64,000 bases of DNA from Elephas maximus indicus (Eukaryota; Chordata; Mammalia; Proboscidea; Elephantidae), in assembly GCF_024166365.1 (NCBI RefSeq), contig NC_064842.1:14231001-14295000 (forward strand). Reading direction: 5' to 3'. This document shows, one piece after another, positions 36,073 through 47,243 of this stretch. The first letter of the stretch is position 1; each line of letters opens with the position of its first letter. A program made the translations under genes and the position numbers. The notes below the pieces were generated by a model. The model worked only from the letters and a program-made list of their open reading frames with translations, was not told the DNA's origin and searched no databases.

Positions 36073-36603
36073 TGTCGTGGATTGAACTGTGTTCCCCCAA
36101 AACATGTGTCGACTTGATTAGGCCATGATTCCCAGTGTTGTGTGGTTGTCTTCCATTTTGTGATTTTCCTGTATGTTATAGTTCATAACCTCTGCCTGTG
36201 GTTAAAGAGGATTAGGGTGGGATGTAACACCCTTGCTCAGGTCACATCCCTGATCCAACGTACAGGGAGTTCCCTGGGGTGTGGCCTGCATTGCCTTTTA
36301 TCTTGCAAGAGGATAAAAAGAAGGGGAAGCAAGCAGAGAGTTGGGAACCTCATACCGCCAAAAAAGCAGTGCCGGGAGCAGAGCATGTCCTGTGGACCTG
36401 AGCTTCCTGTGCAGAGAAGCTTCTAGTCCAGGGGAAGATGGATGACGAGGACCTTCCTCCAGAGCCAACAGAGAAAGCCTTCGCCTGGAGCTGACACCCT
36501 GAATTTGGACTTCTAGCCTACTAGACTGTGAGAAAACAAATTTCTCTTTTGATAAAGCCATCTATTTGTATTTCTGTTACAGCAGCACTAAAGGACTAAG
36601 ACA
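36073..36603 (+). mobile_element. Solo LTR, MaLR-like family, 531 bp, inside a SINE
   Basis: Copy 3: begins tgtcgtggattgaactgtg, has gctgacaccctgaatttgg, a degraded polyadenylation region and ends gactaagaca. The five bases on either side (atgac, gtgat) are a weak match, so the duplication is decayed, but the SINE reads through cleanly when the LTR is removed. Confidence 0.85.
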
Positions 36604-36771
36604 GTGATCCTGTGTGTTAGAGAGTAGAAGTGCTCTGTAGGGTTTTTTGGACAGTAATGTTAATGGAAGCAGATTGCCAGGACTTTTCTTCTGTGGCACC
36701 ACTGGGTGGTTTCAGACCACCAACCTTTAGGTTAGTAGCCAAGCACAAACCATTTGCACCACCCGGGGACC
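36604..36771 (-). repeat. AfroSINE, right part (split by LTR)
   Basis: gtgatcctgtgtgttagag to gcaccacccggggacc, the head-proximal remainder. Confidence 0.8.
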
Positions 36772-37539
36772 TTTTTCAGGGACATTGCTCCATCACTTAT
36801 CCCTTCTTCTGTGTGTCTTCAGCCTCTGCCCCTTCCCCTCAGCACATGAAGTCTGCAGCGCCTCTGAGCTCTTAGCTTAAAAGCCCCTTTGACCCCAGCC
36901 CTCCTGTGCCACCTGCCTCCCCTTCCAAACCAGTTTTGCCTTACTATATCCTGCCTCTTGTCTACTCCTTTCATTCTTACTTCAGACCTACAGAGAAGTG
37001 CAGAGACTAATAAAATAAAGCCCTCTGCATCCACTATCCAGAATTAACAAATGTTAACATTTTGCCATTTTATCTGTTATTTTAAGGCATTCGTTTCCTC
37101 TTTGACCCCCTGTCCTGTGCCCCCACGCCTTTCTGCCCTGTTCTCAACAAGGACATGTGGCCTCCTGCTGAACAGCCTCCAGGTACCACTGAGTGCTCAT
37201 CATGACTTCTTGGTGGCTTTGATACTGTTGTCCACATCTTCTTTGAGACTCTCTTGCTTGTCGCTTCTACAACCCTTCCCTAGATTGTACGTACCTCCTT
37301 GACCATCCCTCCTCGGTGTCCTCCCTGGGCTCTTCTTTCTCTGCCTTATTTCCATGTTGGTGGTTATCCCCCAGCCAGTCAGTGTGCCCTGCCTCCCAGT
37401 CCTGCCTCTGCCGTAGACCTCAGTATCTACTGCCTGCCCTGCCCACACCCACAGTCTTTTCCAGGCTGAGCCCTTCTGCGCGCCCTCCTCTCTCCTCACA
37501 GCAAGCCTTGTTCCTTAGTGGATCACACTCTCTCATAAT
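36772..37539 (+). repeat. Diverged L2 body
   Basis: A relic of the L2 reverse-transcriptase frame is suggested by DFLVAFDTVVHIF at 37203-37241 (L2 proteins carry AFDTVDH). Broken and old. Confidence 0.4.
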
Positions 37540-38103
37540 CAGTTAGACCATCATGGCCCTGCCTTGTTCAGGCTCGCCTCTGCTCTTTCTTAGAGCCTCT
37601 GGTCCCTTCCAAACTGGGCTCCTTGGTTATAACCTCACCTGAGCTAATCCACCACCCTCACAGCCACTGAGAGTGACATGGCCAGCGTGTGAAAGGATCT
37701 GTTCATGTCATCCCCATGTAAAAATCTTTTTGGCTCTCTCACCTACAGACTTGAGAGCCCCCATGACCAGCTCCCAGCTAAATTGTTTAACCTCGTTTCT
37801 CACCTTCTGTGTTCCAGACTTCCTCAACTACTTGCCTTTACCTGAATAGGCTGTTCCATCTCCCTGGAATGCTCTTCACCGACCCTGTTCTTCACCTGAC
37901 TAGCTCCACTCCAGCCTCATGTCCTCTGGGAAGCCCACTCTTGGCTTGGTGGCTGAGTACCCCTGTCTGGTGTCCTGGTCTAAATCCCACCATGGCACTG
38001 GTCATGCTGTGTTGTACTTGTCCCTGTGTTTGGACCGTAAGCTCCTGGAGGGCAGGCACCACCCCCTCTTTTGTAGCCTCAGTGCCCAGCACAAGAGTGG
38101 CAT
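37540..38103 (+). repeat. L2 LINE, 3' UTR and end
   Basis: ctccctggaatgctcttcac, the adjoining cctcatgtcctctgggaag block, and the terminus taagctcctggagggcagg, cagtgcccagcacaag follow L2 order over more than 500 bp. Confidence 0.75.
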
Positions 38104-38265
38104 GATGGCCGTTGTTGTTGAGTTAGCTCCAATTCATGATGACCTTGTATATAAAACAGAACAAAGTATTGCCCAGTCTTGTGCCATCTTCGTGACCATT
38201 GGTATGTTTGAGCCCATGGTTGTGGCTGTTGAAACCACGTCCTTGTTTTTACCAACCCTCTACTA
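38104..38265 (-). mobile_element. RTE LINE 3' end, left part (split by AfroSINE)
   Basis: gttgttgagttagctccaat to accaaccctctacta, the RTE terminus. It continues after the SINE as tctactttaccagacatg (38434-38495). Confidence 0.75.
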
Positions 38266-38433
38266 GGAGCCCTGGTGGCACAGTGGTTAAGAGCTTGGCT
38301 GCTAGCCAAAAGGTTGGCAGTTCGAATTTACCGCTCCTTGGAAACCCTGTAGGGCAGTTGTCCTCTGACCTATAGGGTTACTATGAGTCGGAATCGGCTC
38401 AACGGCAACGGGTTTGGTTTGTTTTTCTTTTTT
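38266..38433 (+). repeat. AfroSINE inside RTE LINE
   Basis: Young-type copy, ggagccctggtggcacag to caacggcaacgggtttgg, with T-rich tail. tctact at both edges suggests the target duplication. Confidence 0.9.
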
Positions 38434-38495
38434 CTACTTTACCAGACATGATTTCCTTTTCTCGAGATTGGTCTTCCCTGATGACCGTCGCATGA
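38434..38495 (-). mobile_element. RTE LINE, right part
   Basis: Short continuation of the element at 38104. Confidence 0.65.
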
Positions 38496-38865
38496 GGGTA
38501 GGAGCTCAGTAATTGCAGAGTAAGTAAATTCAGGAAGCTTCCCCATGGAACAGTTTCCAAGACTTACCTTGTTACATCCATTATCTGGGGTGCTTGTTGA
38601 AAATGTACATTCCTGGGCTGTACTGGAGACCCACGGAATCTCCGGGCATGGTGGCTCTCGTGTGTGAGGGAGGATAATTGTGCTTCAATCAAAAATGGCT
38701 GTAACAGAAAGGCCTGTCAGATGGTGACCGCAGCCCATGTGTGTGCCTGAGAGTGGAGGATGCTGTTCAGACCAACACATGGGCACCGCACACTGGCCTT
38801 TCTGGCCTTATGTGTGTGGATTTTGCATTTCAAGATAGCAGACCCACTGGTATCTGTGTTACTCT
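38496..38865. other. Intronic, no feature
   Basis: Unique-looking. Confidence 0.4.
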
Positions 38866-39045
38866 TTCTTTTTTTAATCGTAAAAATGTATATATTTGCC
38901 AATGCACCATTCTTTGCATGTACAACTCAGTAGCACTGATTACGTTAATCATGTTGTACAACCATCACCCATATCCGTTGCCAAATTTTCCATCGTCAGA
39001 ATTTCCCATTGCCAGAATTACTCATTTTTGGTCACAGATGATTAT
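38866..39045 (-). repeat. L1 3' end fragment
   Basis: gtacaactcagtagcactga and gttgtacaaccatcaccc are the hallmark of old mammalian L1 3' ends read on the minus strand. Confidence 0.6.
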
Positions 39046-39897
39046 GAAATACACTGCTCCCCTGTCTCTTGATGACCAGGTGTAGATTGTCCCCTTGTGG
39101 CTTAGATAATATAATAAAAAAAAAAAAGGCAGACATTAAATTCCAGGTTGATGTGTTTGCCATTCAGATTGCTTCTCAGTTGCTTCCTCTCTTGGTAGCT
39201 GAAAAATGAGCTGTGCTTGTCTAAGCAAGAGGCTGTCAGTCAGTCCTGCTGTAGACGGAGCGAGGTGGCACGTGGTATGCGTCACAGACTTGGTCTTCGA
39301 GGTGGGAGGTGAGTTGCCTTTGGGATTATTCATTGGCGGGGCTTCTCCATCTTGACCTGGGTAACTGATTCTTGCCTGTACTTCTTTAATGGCCCTGGGA
39401 ATCTCATTAATTCCCATAAAGGTCACTGCAAAGTCCACGTGCACAATTAAATCCTGAATTGGTCTCTGAATACCAATCCAGAACTTCATGATGAGGCCGG
39501 CAAATATTTTTAATCTGACATCGCAAGAGAGGCAAACAGGAGACATTCTTATCTATGCTAAGATGAAGGCCAAAATATAAAACACTAAAAAAGATGCCTA
39601 AATCAAGATTAAGCATGGCCCGTCACCTGACAGACTGTAACTGGGCCACTAACATTGTGCATGGTGTTGCAGGCATTAAGACTCCAGAATCTTGGTTAGG
39701 GCTGTCTCTGCTACAAGGCCTGGGGATTGAAGACTAAGCTTACGGAGCTCATGGGGTTGATGTAAATTCCCTATAGGATGATATTCAGATCCCTCAGTTT
39801 GGTGTTCAAGACCTGTTACAGAGTAGTATCTACCAACTTTTTCAGTTACTTCCCAAATACTTCCAGTCTCACAGTCCCAGCTACACCAACCAGCCCA
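39046..39897. other. Intronic, no gene
   Basis: Unique-looking. The 136-codon minus frame 39136-39546 has no family signature. Confidence 0.45.
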
Positions 39898-40100
39898 GCC
39901 AACCAGTTATCTTCAAGTCAGCTCTGACTCATGGCAACTCCGTGTGTGTCATAGTAGAACTGCGCTCCATAGGGTTTTCAATGATTTTTTTCAGAAGTAG
40001 ATGGCCAGGTTTTTCTTCTGAGGTGCCACTGATGGATTTGAACTTCCAACCTTTTGATGAGCAGCTGAGCGCATTAACTGTTTGCACCACCCAGGGACTT
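39898..40100 (-). repeat. AfroSINE, older subfamily
   Basis: Minus-strand copy: accagttatcttcaagtcag to gcaccacccagggactt. Confidence 0.82.
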
Positions 40101-40139
40101 CTCCCCAACTATGCAGGTAGACTTTATTGCCCCCAGGTG

Positions 40140-40465
40140 TTTGTTTATTCCTTATTCCGTGAGGAAAGGCTTCTCTCTGTGATCTAAATTCTGCACATTC
40201 CTTCACTGTCTAGCTCGTCTCACCAAGATCAACTCTGCTCACTCCAACCTGCCCCATAGCCCTACAGCAAACTCTAGCACATTTTCGTCTACACGTACTG
40301 CCTTGTGTTAGTGCACACTTCTGTGTGCGTATGCCTGGCCTAAGGGAGGGGCGCTGCTGGAGGGCAGGGCTCTTACCGTCCAATCTAGCACTCAGCTGTG
40401 ACTCCTGGCACAGAACTTAGAAGGACACAATAGATGTGTGTTGAGTGCATGACTGAATGCTAGTG
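40140..40465 (+). repeat. L2 LINE 3' end
   Basis: ggagggcagggctcttaccg and gactcctggcacagaactt match the L2 terminus; the upstream part is diverged. Confidence 0.5.
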
Positions 40466-40936
40466 GCCCGCAGGCCTGCCATGCATAGAATGGTGGCCTG
40501 CATTTGCTTGTGAGCCCAGACGCTTGAAGAAAGCAGGGAACCTGTGGCTTTGGGGACAGTGGTGACCAGGCTGCAGCAGAATTGGCCTGGGTTGAGTGGG
40601 CTGGCTGGCAGTGTGCTGTGGTGCTTATTATGCACCTGGCTGAACTCCTGGGTACTGAGAAATGCTCCTACTGTCTAGTCCCGCAGGCTAAAAGGAGAGT
40701 CGGTGCAGTACTGCACACAGGCTCTGTGATCCTCGAGTCAGGCGGTGATGAGTCTCAGAGGCCCGGGGACGGCATTGTCAGAGGGAATGGCTTTGCCCTC
40801 CAGGGGCTTCTTGCCGCCTGCTGTCATCACCATAGGCCTTGGCACCCCTGTCTGTGACTCTCTGAGTCCATTGTCTTAAATGAACAGTTAAATTACTTCA
40901 GGTGAAGGATTTGTAGGGACCTCAGTTATGTGCAAG
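40466..40936. other. Intronic, no gene
   Basis: Unique-looking. Confidence 0.4.
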
Positions 40937-41122
40937 GAGCCCTGGTGGTGCAGTAGTTAAGCACTTAGCTGCTAAACCCAAGGTCAGTGGTCCCTCTCCA
41001 GAAAGACCTGGTGATCTGCTTCCATAAAGATTACAGCCAAGAAGACCCTATGGGGCATTTCTACTCTGTCACATGGGGTCGCCGGGAGTTGGAATTGACT
41101 TGACAACACCCAACAGCAACAG
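40937..41122 (+). repeat. AfroSINE
   Basis: Plus-strand copy: ggagccctggtggtgcagta to ttgacttgacaacaccc. Confidence 0.87.
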
Positions 41123-41696
41123 TTACGTGAGGCACTAGAGGGCAGCTGTCTGTTCTACCTCTAGCTCCCGGACTTGGGATAGCCACTAATAAGTATGTAT
41201 TGAGTTGGATTGGGTCTTTCTCTCCAGTCTCCATCATTTCATTAGTTTAGCCCGGGTTGAGACTCAGGCTGTCTTATCAAGATATCTGTCTATTTTTTCT
41301 AGTTTTATATTGCTGCTACCCCTTGCTCAACTTTCTCTGTGTTTCCCTGGCTACTTGAGAGACAAAGAGATCTCACCCAGCCGGCAGCTTCTACGTGGGG
41401 CTCTGTCTGGCTCCTCTAGTTTAATGAGCAGAGACTCTCTCGGACCGCCGTCTTTCCTGAAGCAGCTCTCTGCTCTTCCTTGACTCTCTGCTCCTGCCGG
41501 TTGCCCTTCTCAGCCTTCCCATCTCTGAGGGGGTAACAGCAGTGCCCAAAACATCCCAGGTTTACTCATTTGCTTAACTATCTTGTCTGGTTTTGCTTTG
41601 CATTACATTGGAACCTCAAGCCAGTTAAGTAAATAAAATAGTTAACAAATCTTTATTCAAGTCTTAGCATTAAGCCCTAGTTGTCAGAAATCGTTT
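41123..41696. other. Intronic, no feature
   Basis: Unique-looking, AT-rich near 41630. Confidence 0.4.
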
Positions 41697-42034
41697 TGTT
41701 GTTAGCTACTATCAAGTCGGCCACCAACTCGTGGTGACCCCAGGCACGGTGGAATGAGATGGTCCTGCTCCTGAACCATCCCCATGATTGGTTGTGGATT
41801 GGACTGTTGTGATCTGTAGGGTTTCCACTGGCTAATTTTTGGAAGTAGATCGCCAGGTCCTTCTTCCTCGCCCATGTTAGTCTGGAAGCGCCACTAAAGC
41901 CTGTTTAGTATCATAGCAATACACAAGCCACTGCTGACAGGCGGTGGCTGCGCGTGAGGTACATTGGGCAGGAATTGAACCCGGGTCTCCCATGTGGAAG
42001 GTGAGAATTCTACCACTGAGCCACCACTGACCCC
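41697..42034 (-). repeat. tRNA-Gly-headed SINE
   Basis: Minus-strand SINE of about 340 bp. Read on its own strand the head has a tRNA-Gly-like B box (ggttcaattcc, from 41971-41981) and A box (agtggtagaattctc near 42003-42020). The tail ends in the RTE/AfroSINE-type block. Related copies are at 45157 and 56425. Confidence 0.8.
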
Positions 42035-42511
42035 ATCAGAAGTCATAATAGCTCTTAGACACAGGTTTTTATAGAAGTTACCTCTTGGGCTTTGTCAGAA
42101 AGATACCCCGGTGACCGCAGTCATTTCCTGTAGAGGACTTCACCAGGAAGAGATGAGCAGCGTTTTCTGTAATTTTAGGCCTGTGGGTGTTTTGGGTGTG
42201 TAAGAACTGGGACGTGCACCTGATGCTAAGAACAATGGGATCCTGTACAAAAAATTTTTGTCGTTGTTCATTAAAGCCTTATTTGCACTTCTGCTCTCAA
42301 ATCTATGGGTGGCCCAGAGGCCCAGCATTTTCTTTGGTAGCTGCCAGGGAGAGGGACCAGACAGCCTTACCTGGGCTGGTAGAGGGGCCAGACAACTCAT
42401 ACTTTCATTTTTGCCCCTGCATCTGGGGACTGCCAGGGACTGCTGGGATCGTGGAAATGAAGGACATTGTCAGCTCACCGGGAGACAATTCAGAGAATGA
42501 TTTCATTTTCT
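42035..42511. other. Intronic, no gene
   Basis: Unique-looking. The 122-codon plus frame 42187-42555 has no motif and runs into a SINE. Confidence 0.4.
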
Positions 42512-42725
42512 GGAGCCCCTGGTTGGTGCAAACGGTTAATGCACGCAGCTGCTAACTGAAAGGTTGGAAGTTTGAGTCCACCCAGATGTGCCTTGGAAGA
42601 AAGGCCTGGCAATCTACTTTTGAAAAATCAGCTATGATTTTTTTTCTTCAGCCCTATGGGGCACAGATCTACTCTGACACTCGTGGGGTCACCATCAGTC
42701 CGAGTTGATTCAACAGCACCTTTTC
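42512..42725 (+). repeat. AfroSINE, older subfamily
   Basis: Plus-strand copy: ggagcccctggttggtgc to cgagttgattcaacagcacc. Confidence 0.82.
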
Positions 42726-42771
42726 CTTTCCTTCATTTCCTAGCTTCTTTAAATTGTTTTGAGTCACAAAG

Positions 42772-42969
42772 AGGAACCCTGGGGGTAATGGTTAAGCGCT
42801 TGGCTGCTAACCCAAAGTTTGCTGGTTCCGACCTACCAGCCAATCCTCAGGAGAAAGACATGGCAGCCTGCTTCCATAAAGATTACAGCCTTGGACACCC
42901 TATGGGGCAGTTCAGCTGTCCTACGGGGTCGCTATGAGTTGAAATTGATTCAATGGCAGTGGGATTTTT
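42772..42969 (+). repeat. AfroSINE with perfect 15-bp target duplication
   Basis: Young-type copy flanked by ttttgagtcacaaag at 42757-42771 and 42970-42984, an exact match that fixes both ends. Confidence 0.93.
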
Positions 42970-42984
42970 TTTTGAGTCACAAAG

Positions 42985-44340
42985 TTTTTTTTTTAAAGAA
43001 AACAAATTTGTAAAAATGTAAATTCACACGCGTACGTACACACACACAGTTACCACAACACAAAATTCCCTAACAATGCAAATCCTACATTTTCTTGGCT
43101 ATAAACTGGAGGGATAAAATTTGGTTTTATTCCTCTCTCTTGAGGTCAGGATGGATGGTGAGTGGGGGTGAGAGGTTGTGTGCCCATTTTTTAGAAAAAA
43201 AAAAACACGGTTTGGGCTGAATGCCATCGTGGGAGCAGTTAACCACACACATTTATTTCACCGTTTGTTTCTCACCACCCAGAGGCTTGTAGCCAAGGGC
43301 TCCCACCCGTTTGCATGGCCCACCCTTGAATATGACCATCTGAGTCTGCTGGTTGGCCAGAGTGAGCTATGCCTTCTGATCCTTTGCAGCACCCCTAAAA
43401 ACGGCAGGTGAGTGCTCAGGGCACGTTTCTGGCTCTGGCCTACTGAGTCCCTTTTTCTGGACTCCTTTCCCCTAACAAGGGAGGAGCTACAGGCCAGCCC
43501 ACTGGGGACTCCACACATGTCCCCTTTTCTCTATTCATTGGCATGAGCTTATTCTTTTCAGGGTTTGATTCATGTTTACACTAAGGCTTCCATATCGATT
43601 GTTTCCTTTCACTGGCTAGCCCCATAGCACCTAGAACTCAGCCCCCACTGGATGCTTTTGGCTGGGTGGCTGGTACAGGAGAAGGTCATGGTTATTGAAG
43701 AGTCCTTGGCACTGGGGACTCCCAGTTCTTGGCTTCTCTTTCTCTCCTTTTTTCACTCTCCTTCCCACATCTCTTCTTTCTCTATTGCTTTTGACCTTCT
43801 TTTATCCTTCTTTCTTTGCATACATCTCAGATCTGTTAGAAGCCTCACATTATTACTTAGCCCAGCTGGTGGGTCCAAGAGTTAGGAAGTTAGCTGACAC
43901 CACCTCCCGCCCCCAAGGTGCCTAGAACGTGGGCTGACATTTCCAGAGCGTCAGCTTTAGGTATCTTTCTGTTTTCTGTTTCACACGGTCCGCTTTGACT
44001 ATGGGATACAGCTCTCCTGCTGGGGAGAAATGCAGGGCAGGGAGGCAGAGGCTTGGAGCTAACTTCCTTTTTTTTTCTTATTGGCAACTGATTCATGAAC
44101 CCAAAAAAAGAGTTGATAGCAACACAGCCAGCTAGCTGTAGCAGTCCAGATGGTCCCCTATATAATAGAGCCATTTGTATCTTGGATAAAAAAAATATAT
44201 TTTAATGTGTTATGTGAGCCTTATTAAGAAAAATAATTAGTAACTGTGTTTAAGAGTTTTGTGGATATGGAAATAAGCCAAACGATTAGTTCTCCAGGAT
44301 GCAAAGATTCGGAAATGGAAACTGGAAGGTCTAAGGAGGC
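42985..44340. other. Intronic, no gene
   Basis: About 1.35 kb, with a CA-rich run at 43030-43049 and pyrimidine-rich 43730-43830. No supported frame. Confidence 0.45.
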
Positions 44341-45153
44341 AGTAGATCGCCAAGTCCTTCTTCCCAGTCCTTCTTAGTCTGGAAGCTCTGCTGAAACCTG
44401 TTCACCAAGGGTGACCCTGGTGGCGTTTGAAATACCAGGGGCGTAGCTTCCAGCATCACAGCAACAGGAAAACCTTATGAATGGCAGTGAACGTTGTCTG
44501 ATACAGGGCCGGAAGATGAGCCCTTCAGGTTGGAAGGCGCTTAAAATACAACTGGGGAAGAGCAGCCTTCTCAAAGTAGGGTTGACCTTAATGACGTGGG
44601 TGAAGTAGAGATTTCAGGGCCTTCGTTTGCTGATGTGGCACGACTCAAAATAAGAAGAAACAGCTGCAAACATCCATTAGTAATTGGAATATGGAATGTA
44701 CAGAGTGTGAATCTAGGAAAATTGGAAGTTATCAAAAATGAAATGGAACACTTAAAGATTGATATTTAGGCATTAAACCTGTTGCCGTCGAGTCGATTCC
44801 AACACATTGCCAGGATAGGTTTTCCAAGGAGCAGCTGGTGGATTCGAACTATTGACTTGAATGAACAAACCTGTCTTAGAAGAAGCACAGCCAAAGTGCT
44901 CCTTAGAGGGGAGGGTGGTGAGACTTCATCTTACATGCTTTGGACATGTTATCAGGAGGGGTCAGTCTCTGGAGAAGGACGTCATGCTTGGTAAAGTAGA
45001 GGGTCAGTGAAAAAGAGGAACACCCTCAATGAGATGGATTGACATAGTGGCTGCAACAATGGGCTCAAATGTAGAAACAATTGTGAGGATGGCAAAAGAC
45101 CCAACGGTATTTAGTTCTATTGTACACAGGGTTGGCACCCAACAGCAATAACA
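44341..45153 (+). mobile_element. RTE LINE: inverted 5' end, EN start, deleted middle, 3' end
   Basis: 44341-44463 is RTE 5' sequence on the minus strand (ctggaagctctgctgaaacc). From about 44464 the next part of the element follows on the plus strand (gaaaaccttatgaatggcag), including the start of the endonuclease frame (NLGKLEVIKNEMEHLKIDI near 44710-44770). After a SINE fragment (44778-44857) it resumes near the 3' end (gaacaaacctgtcttagaag) and ends about 45153. Some 2 kb of coding sequence is missing. The inversion suits twin priming. Confidence 0.75.
44778..44857 (-). repeat. AfroSINE fragment at the RTE deletion point
   Basis: cctgttgccgtcgagtcgat to gctggtggattcgaac, minus strand, with part of the body and the head missing. 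It sits exactly where the RTE lost its middle. Confidence 0.75.
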
Positions 45154-45156
45154 GGA

Positions 45157-45493
45157 CAGTGACGGTTTGTGGTAGAATTCCTGCCCTCCGTGCTGGAGAC
45201 CTGGGTTCAATTCCCAGCCATTGTACTTCACCTGCAGCCACCACCCATCTGTCAGTGGAGGCGTGTATACTGCCATGATGCTGAAGAGATGTCAGGAGCT
45301 TCCAGACTAAGAGGGGCTGGGAAGAAAGGTCTGGAAATCTGCTTTCAAAAAAATCAGCCGGTGGAAACCCTGTGAAACACAACGGTCTACTCCTCAACTG
45401 GTCATGAGGATGGCGTGGGACTGGACAGCGTTTTGTTCATATGGGGTGGTCATGAGTCGGGGTTGACTCAATGGCAGCTCACAACAGCAACAA
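45157..45493 (+). repeat. tRNA-Gly-headed SINE
   Basis: Plus-strand copy. A box near 45168-45181 (tgtggtagaattcc), B box ggttcaattcc at 45204-45214, then the middle (agcttccagactaagaggg) and tail (tcggggttgactcaatggc). It follows the RTE terminus after three bases. Confidence 0.82.
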
Positions 45494-45898
45494 AGCCCTG
45501 GTGTATGAGGGGAGTCCTGTGAGGGAGGTGCATTCTGAGGACACAGCAGTGCCCTGAGGCCTGAGGTAACCCTGCCCTTGGTGAGTCGTGGGCAGAGGTT
45601 CAGTTCCAATGTGTATGCCTCTGGAGACCATTCTACGTGTCAGAGCTTCTGTTCCCCAGAGGCACTTCAAGCTGGGGAGGCTTCGCAGTAGTTACAGGCA
45701 GACCAGGGCAAAAGAGAAATAGTTGCCTCCAGTTTCTTAATTCTAAACTGAACAGATACACACATTGCCCTGCTTCCCCTTTTCTCCCTTTCTTTGTGGT
45801 TATTGGGAAGTGGTACAGACCACATTCTGCTACAGCGAATCCCATGAACCTGTCTGAAATCTTTAGGGAACTTTTATTGTTCTACTTGCTGTATTGCT
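45494..45898. other. Intronic, no feature
   Basis: Unique-looking. Confidence 0.4.
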
Positions 45899-46655
45899 TA
45901 CTGAAAATGAAGAGGACTTGAAACACTTACTGAGGAAGATCAAAGACCACAGCCTTCAATATGGATTACACCTCAACATAAAACAAAAATCCTCAGAACT
46001 GGACTAATAAGCAACATCATGATAAATGGGGAAAAGACTGAAGTTGTCAAGGATTTCATTTTACTTGGATCCACAGTCAACACCCATGGAAGCAGCAGTC
46101 CAGAAATCAAAAGACACATTGCATTGGGCAAATCTGTTGCAAAAGACCTCTTTAAAGTGTTGAAAAGCAGAGATGTCACCTTAAAGACTAGGGTGCGCCT
46201 GACCCAAGCCATGGTGTTTTCACTCGCCTCCTATGCATGTGAAAGCTGGATGATGAATAAGGAAGACCGAAGAAGAATTGACACCTTTGAATTGTGGTGT
46301 TGGCGAAGAATATTGAATATACCATGGACTGCCAAAAGAACAAACATCTGTCTTGGAAGAAGTACAACCAGAATGCTCCTTAGAAGCAAGGATGGTGAGA
46401 CTATGTCTCACATAATTTGGACATGTTGTCAGGAGGGTTCAGTCCCTGGAGAAGAACATCATGGTTGGTAAAGTAGAGGGTCAGCGAAAAACAGAAGGAC
46501 CCTAAGTGAGATGGATTGACACAGTGGCTGCAACAATGGGCTTAAGCATAACAACAGTTGTGAGGATGCCACGGGACCAGGCACTGTTTCATTCTGTTGT
46601 ACATAGAGTTGCTATGAGTTGGAACCGACTCCATCGCACCTGACAACAGCAACAG
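45899..46655 (+). mobile_element. RTE/BovB-type LINE, 3' 757 bp
   Basis: Plus-strand terminus with an open 151-codon frame at 46019-46471 that reads the C-terminal region of the RTE ORF: EVVKDFILLGSTVNTHG, VRLTQAMVFSLASYACESW, then RRIDTFELWCWRRILNIPWT. It ends ttggaaccgactccatcgc with an acaacagcaacag tail. 5'-truncated and without the catalytic motifs, so inactive. Confidence 0.88.
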
Positions 46656-46661
46656 CTTGTT

Positions 46662-46866
46662 GTATGTTAGATGGTGCAAAAGGTTAACATGCTTGGCTGC
46701 TAATCAAAAGGTTGGAGATTTGAGGCCCCCCAGAGGCACCTCAGAAGAAAGGCCTGGTATTCTACTTCTAAAAAATCAGCCGTGGAAACCCATATGGAGC
46801 ACAGTTCTACTCTGACATACACAGAGTCACCACGAATCGGAGTTGACTCATTGGCATCTTTTTTTG
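46662..46866 (+). repeat. AfroSINE, older subfamily
   Basis: Plus-strand copy, head diverged (gttagatggtgcaaaagg), tail cgaatcggagttgactcatt. Closes the 44.3-46.9 kb repeat cluster. Confidence 0.8.
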
Positions 46867-46966
46867 GATAAGCAGCCATTGGGTGGGGCTTGGAAATCTT
46901 TGCTTGATTGGGGCTCTGAATTATGTTACGGTGGCATGGAGCTGGAGTTTGCCATTTTGTAAGAAT

Positions 46967-47243
46967 GGAGTGGGAGGTGGTGCTGGGAAGGGCTTTGTAA
47001 CACCCACCGAGATGGAGTGTGTGCGGGAGGTGGTTCTGGGAAGGTCTGTAACACCCACCGAGATGGAGTGTGTGCGGAAGGTGGTTCTAGGAAGGTCTGT
47101 AACATCCACCGAGATGGAGTGTGTGCGGGAGGTGGTGCTGGGAAGGCTTGTTACACCCACCAAGATGGAGTGTGTGCGGGAGGTGGTGCTGGGAAGGTCT
47201 GTAACACCCACCGAGATGGAGTGTGTGCGGGAGGTGGTGGCTG
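46967..47243. repeat. 51-bp minisatellite, about 5.5 copies
   Basis: The unit contains cacccaccgagatggagtgt and gcgggaggtggtgctggg. The cacccac/catccac landmark falls at 47001, 47052, 47103, 47154 and 47205, exactly 51 bp apart. As 51 is a multiple of three and the unit has few stops, both strands show repetitive open frames here, which are not genes. Confidence 0.95.

Noticed and set aside
39136-39546. 136-codon minus frame as a pseudogene
   Set aside because: Considered because it is repeat-free, but no residue pattern matched any family I know and the codons show no clear bias.
46967-47243. CRISPR-like array
   Set aside because: Repeats are directly contiguous without unique spacers, in a mammalian intron.
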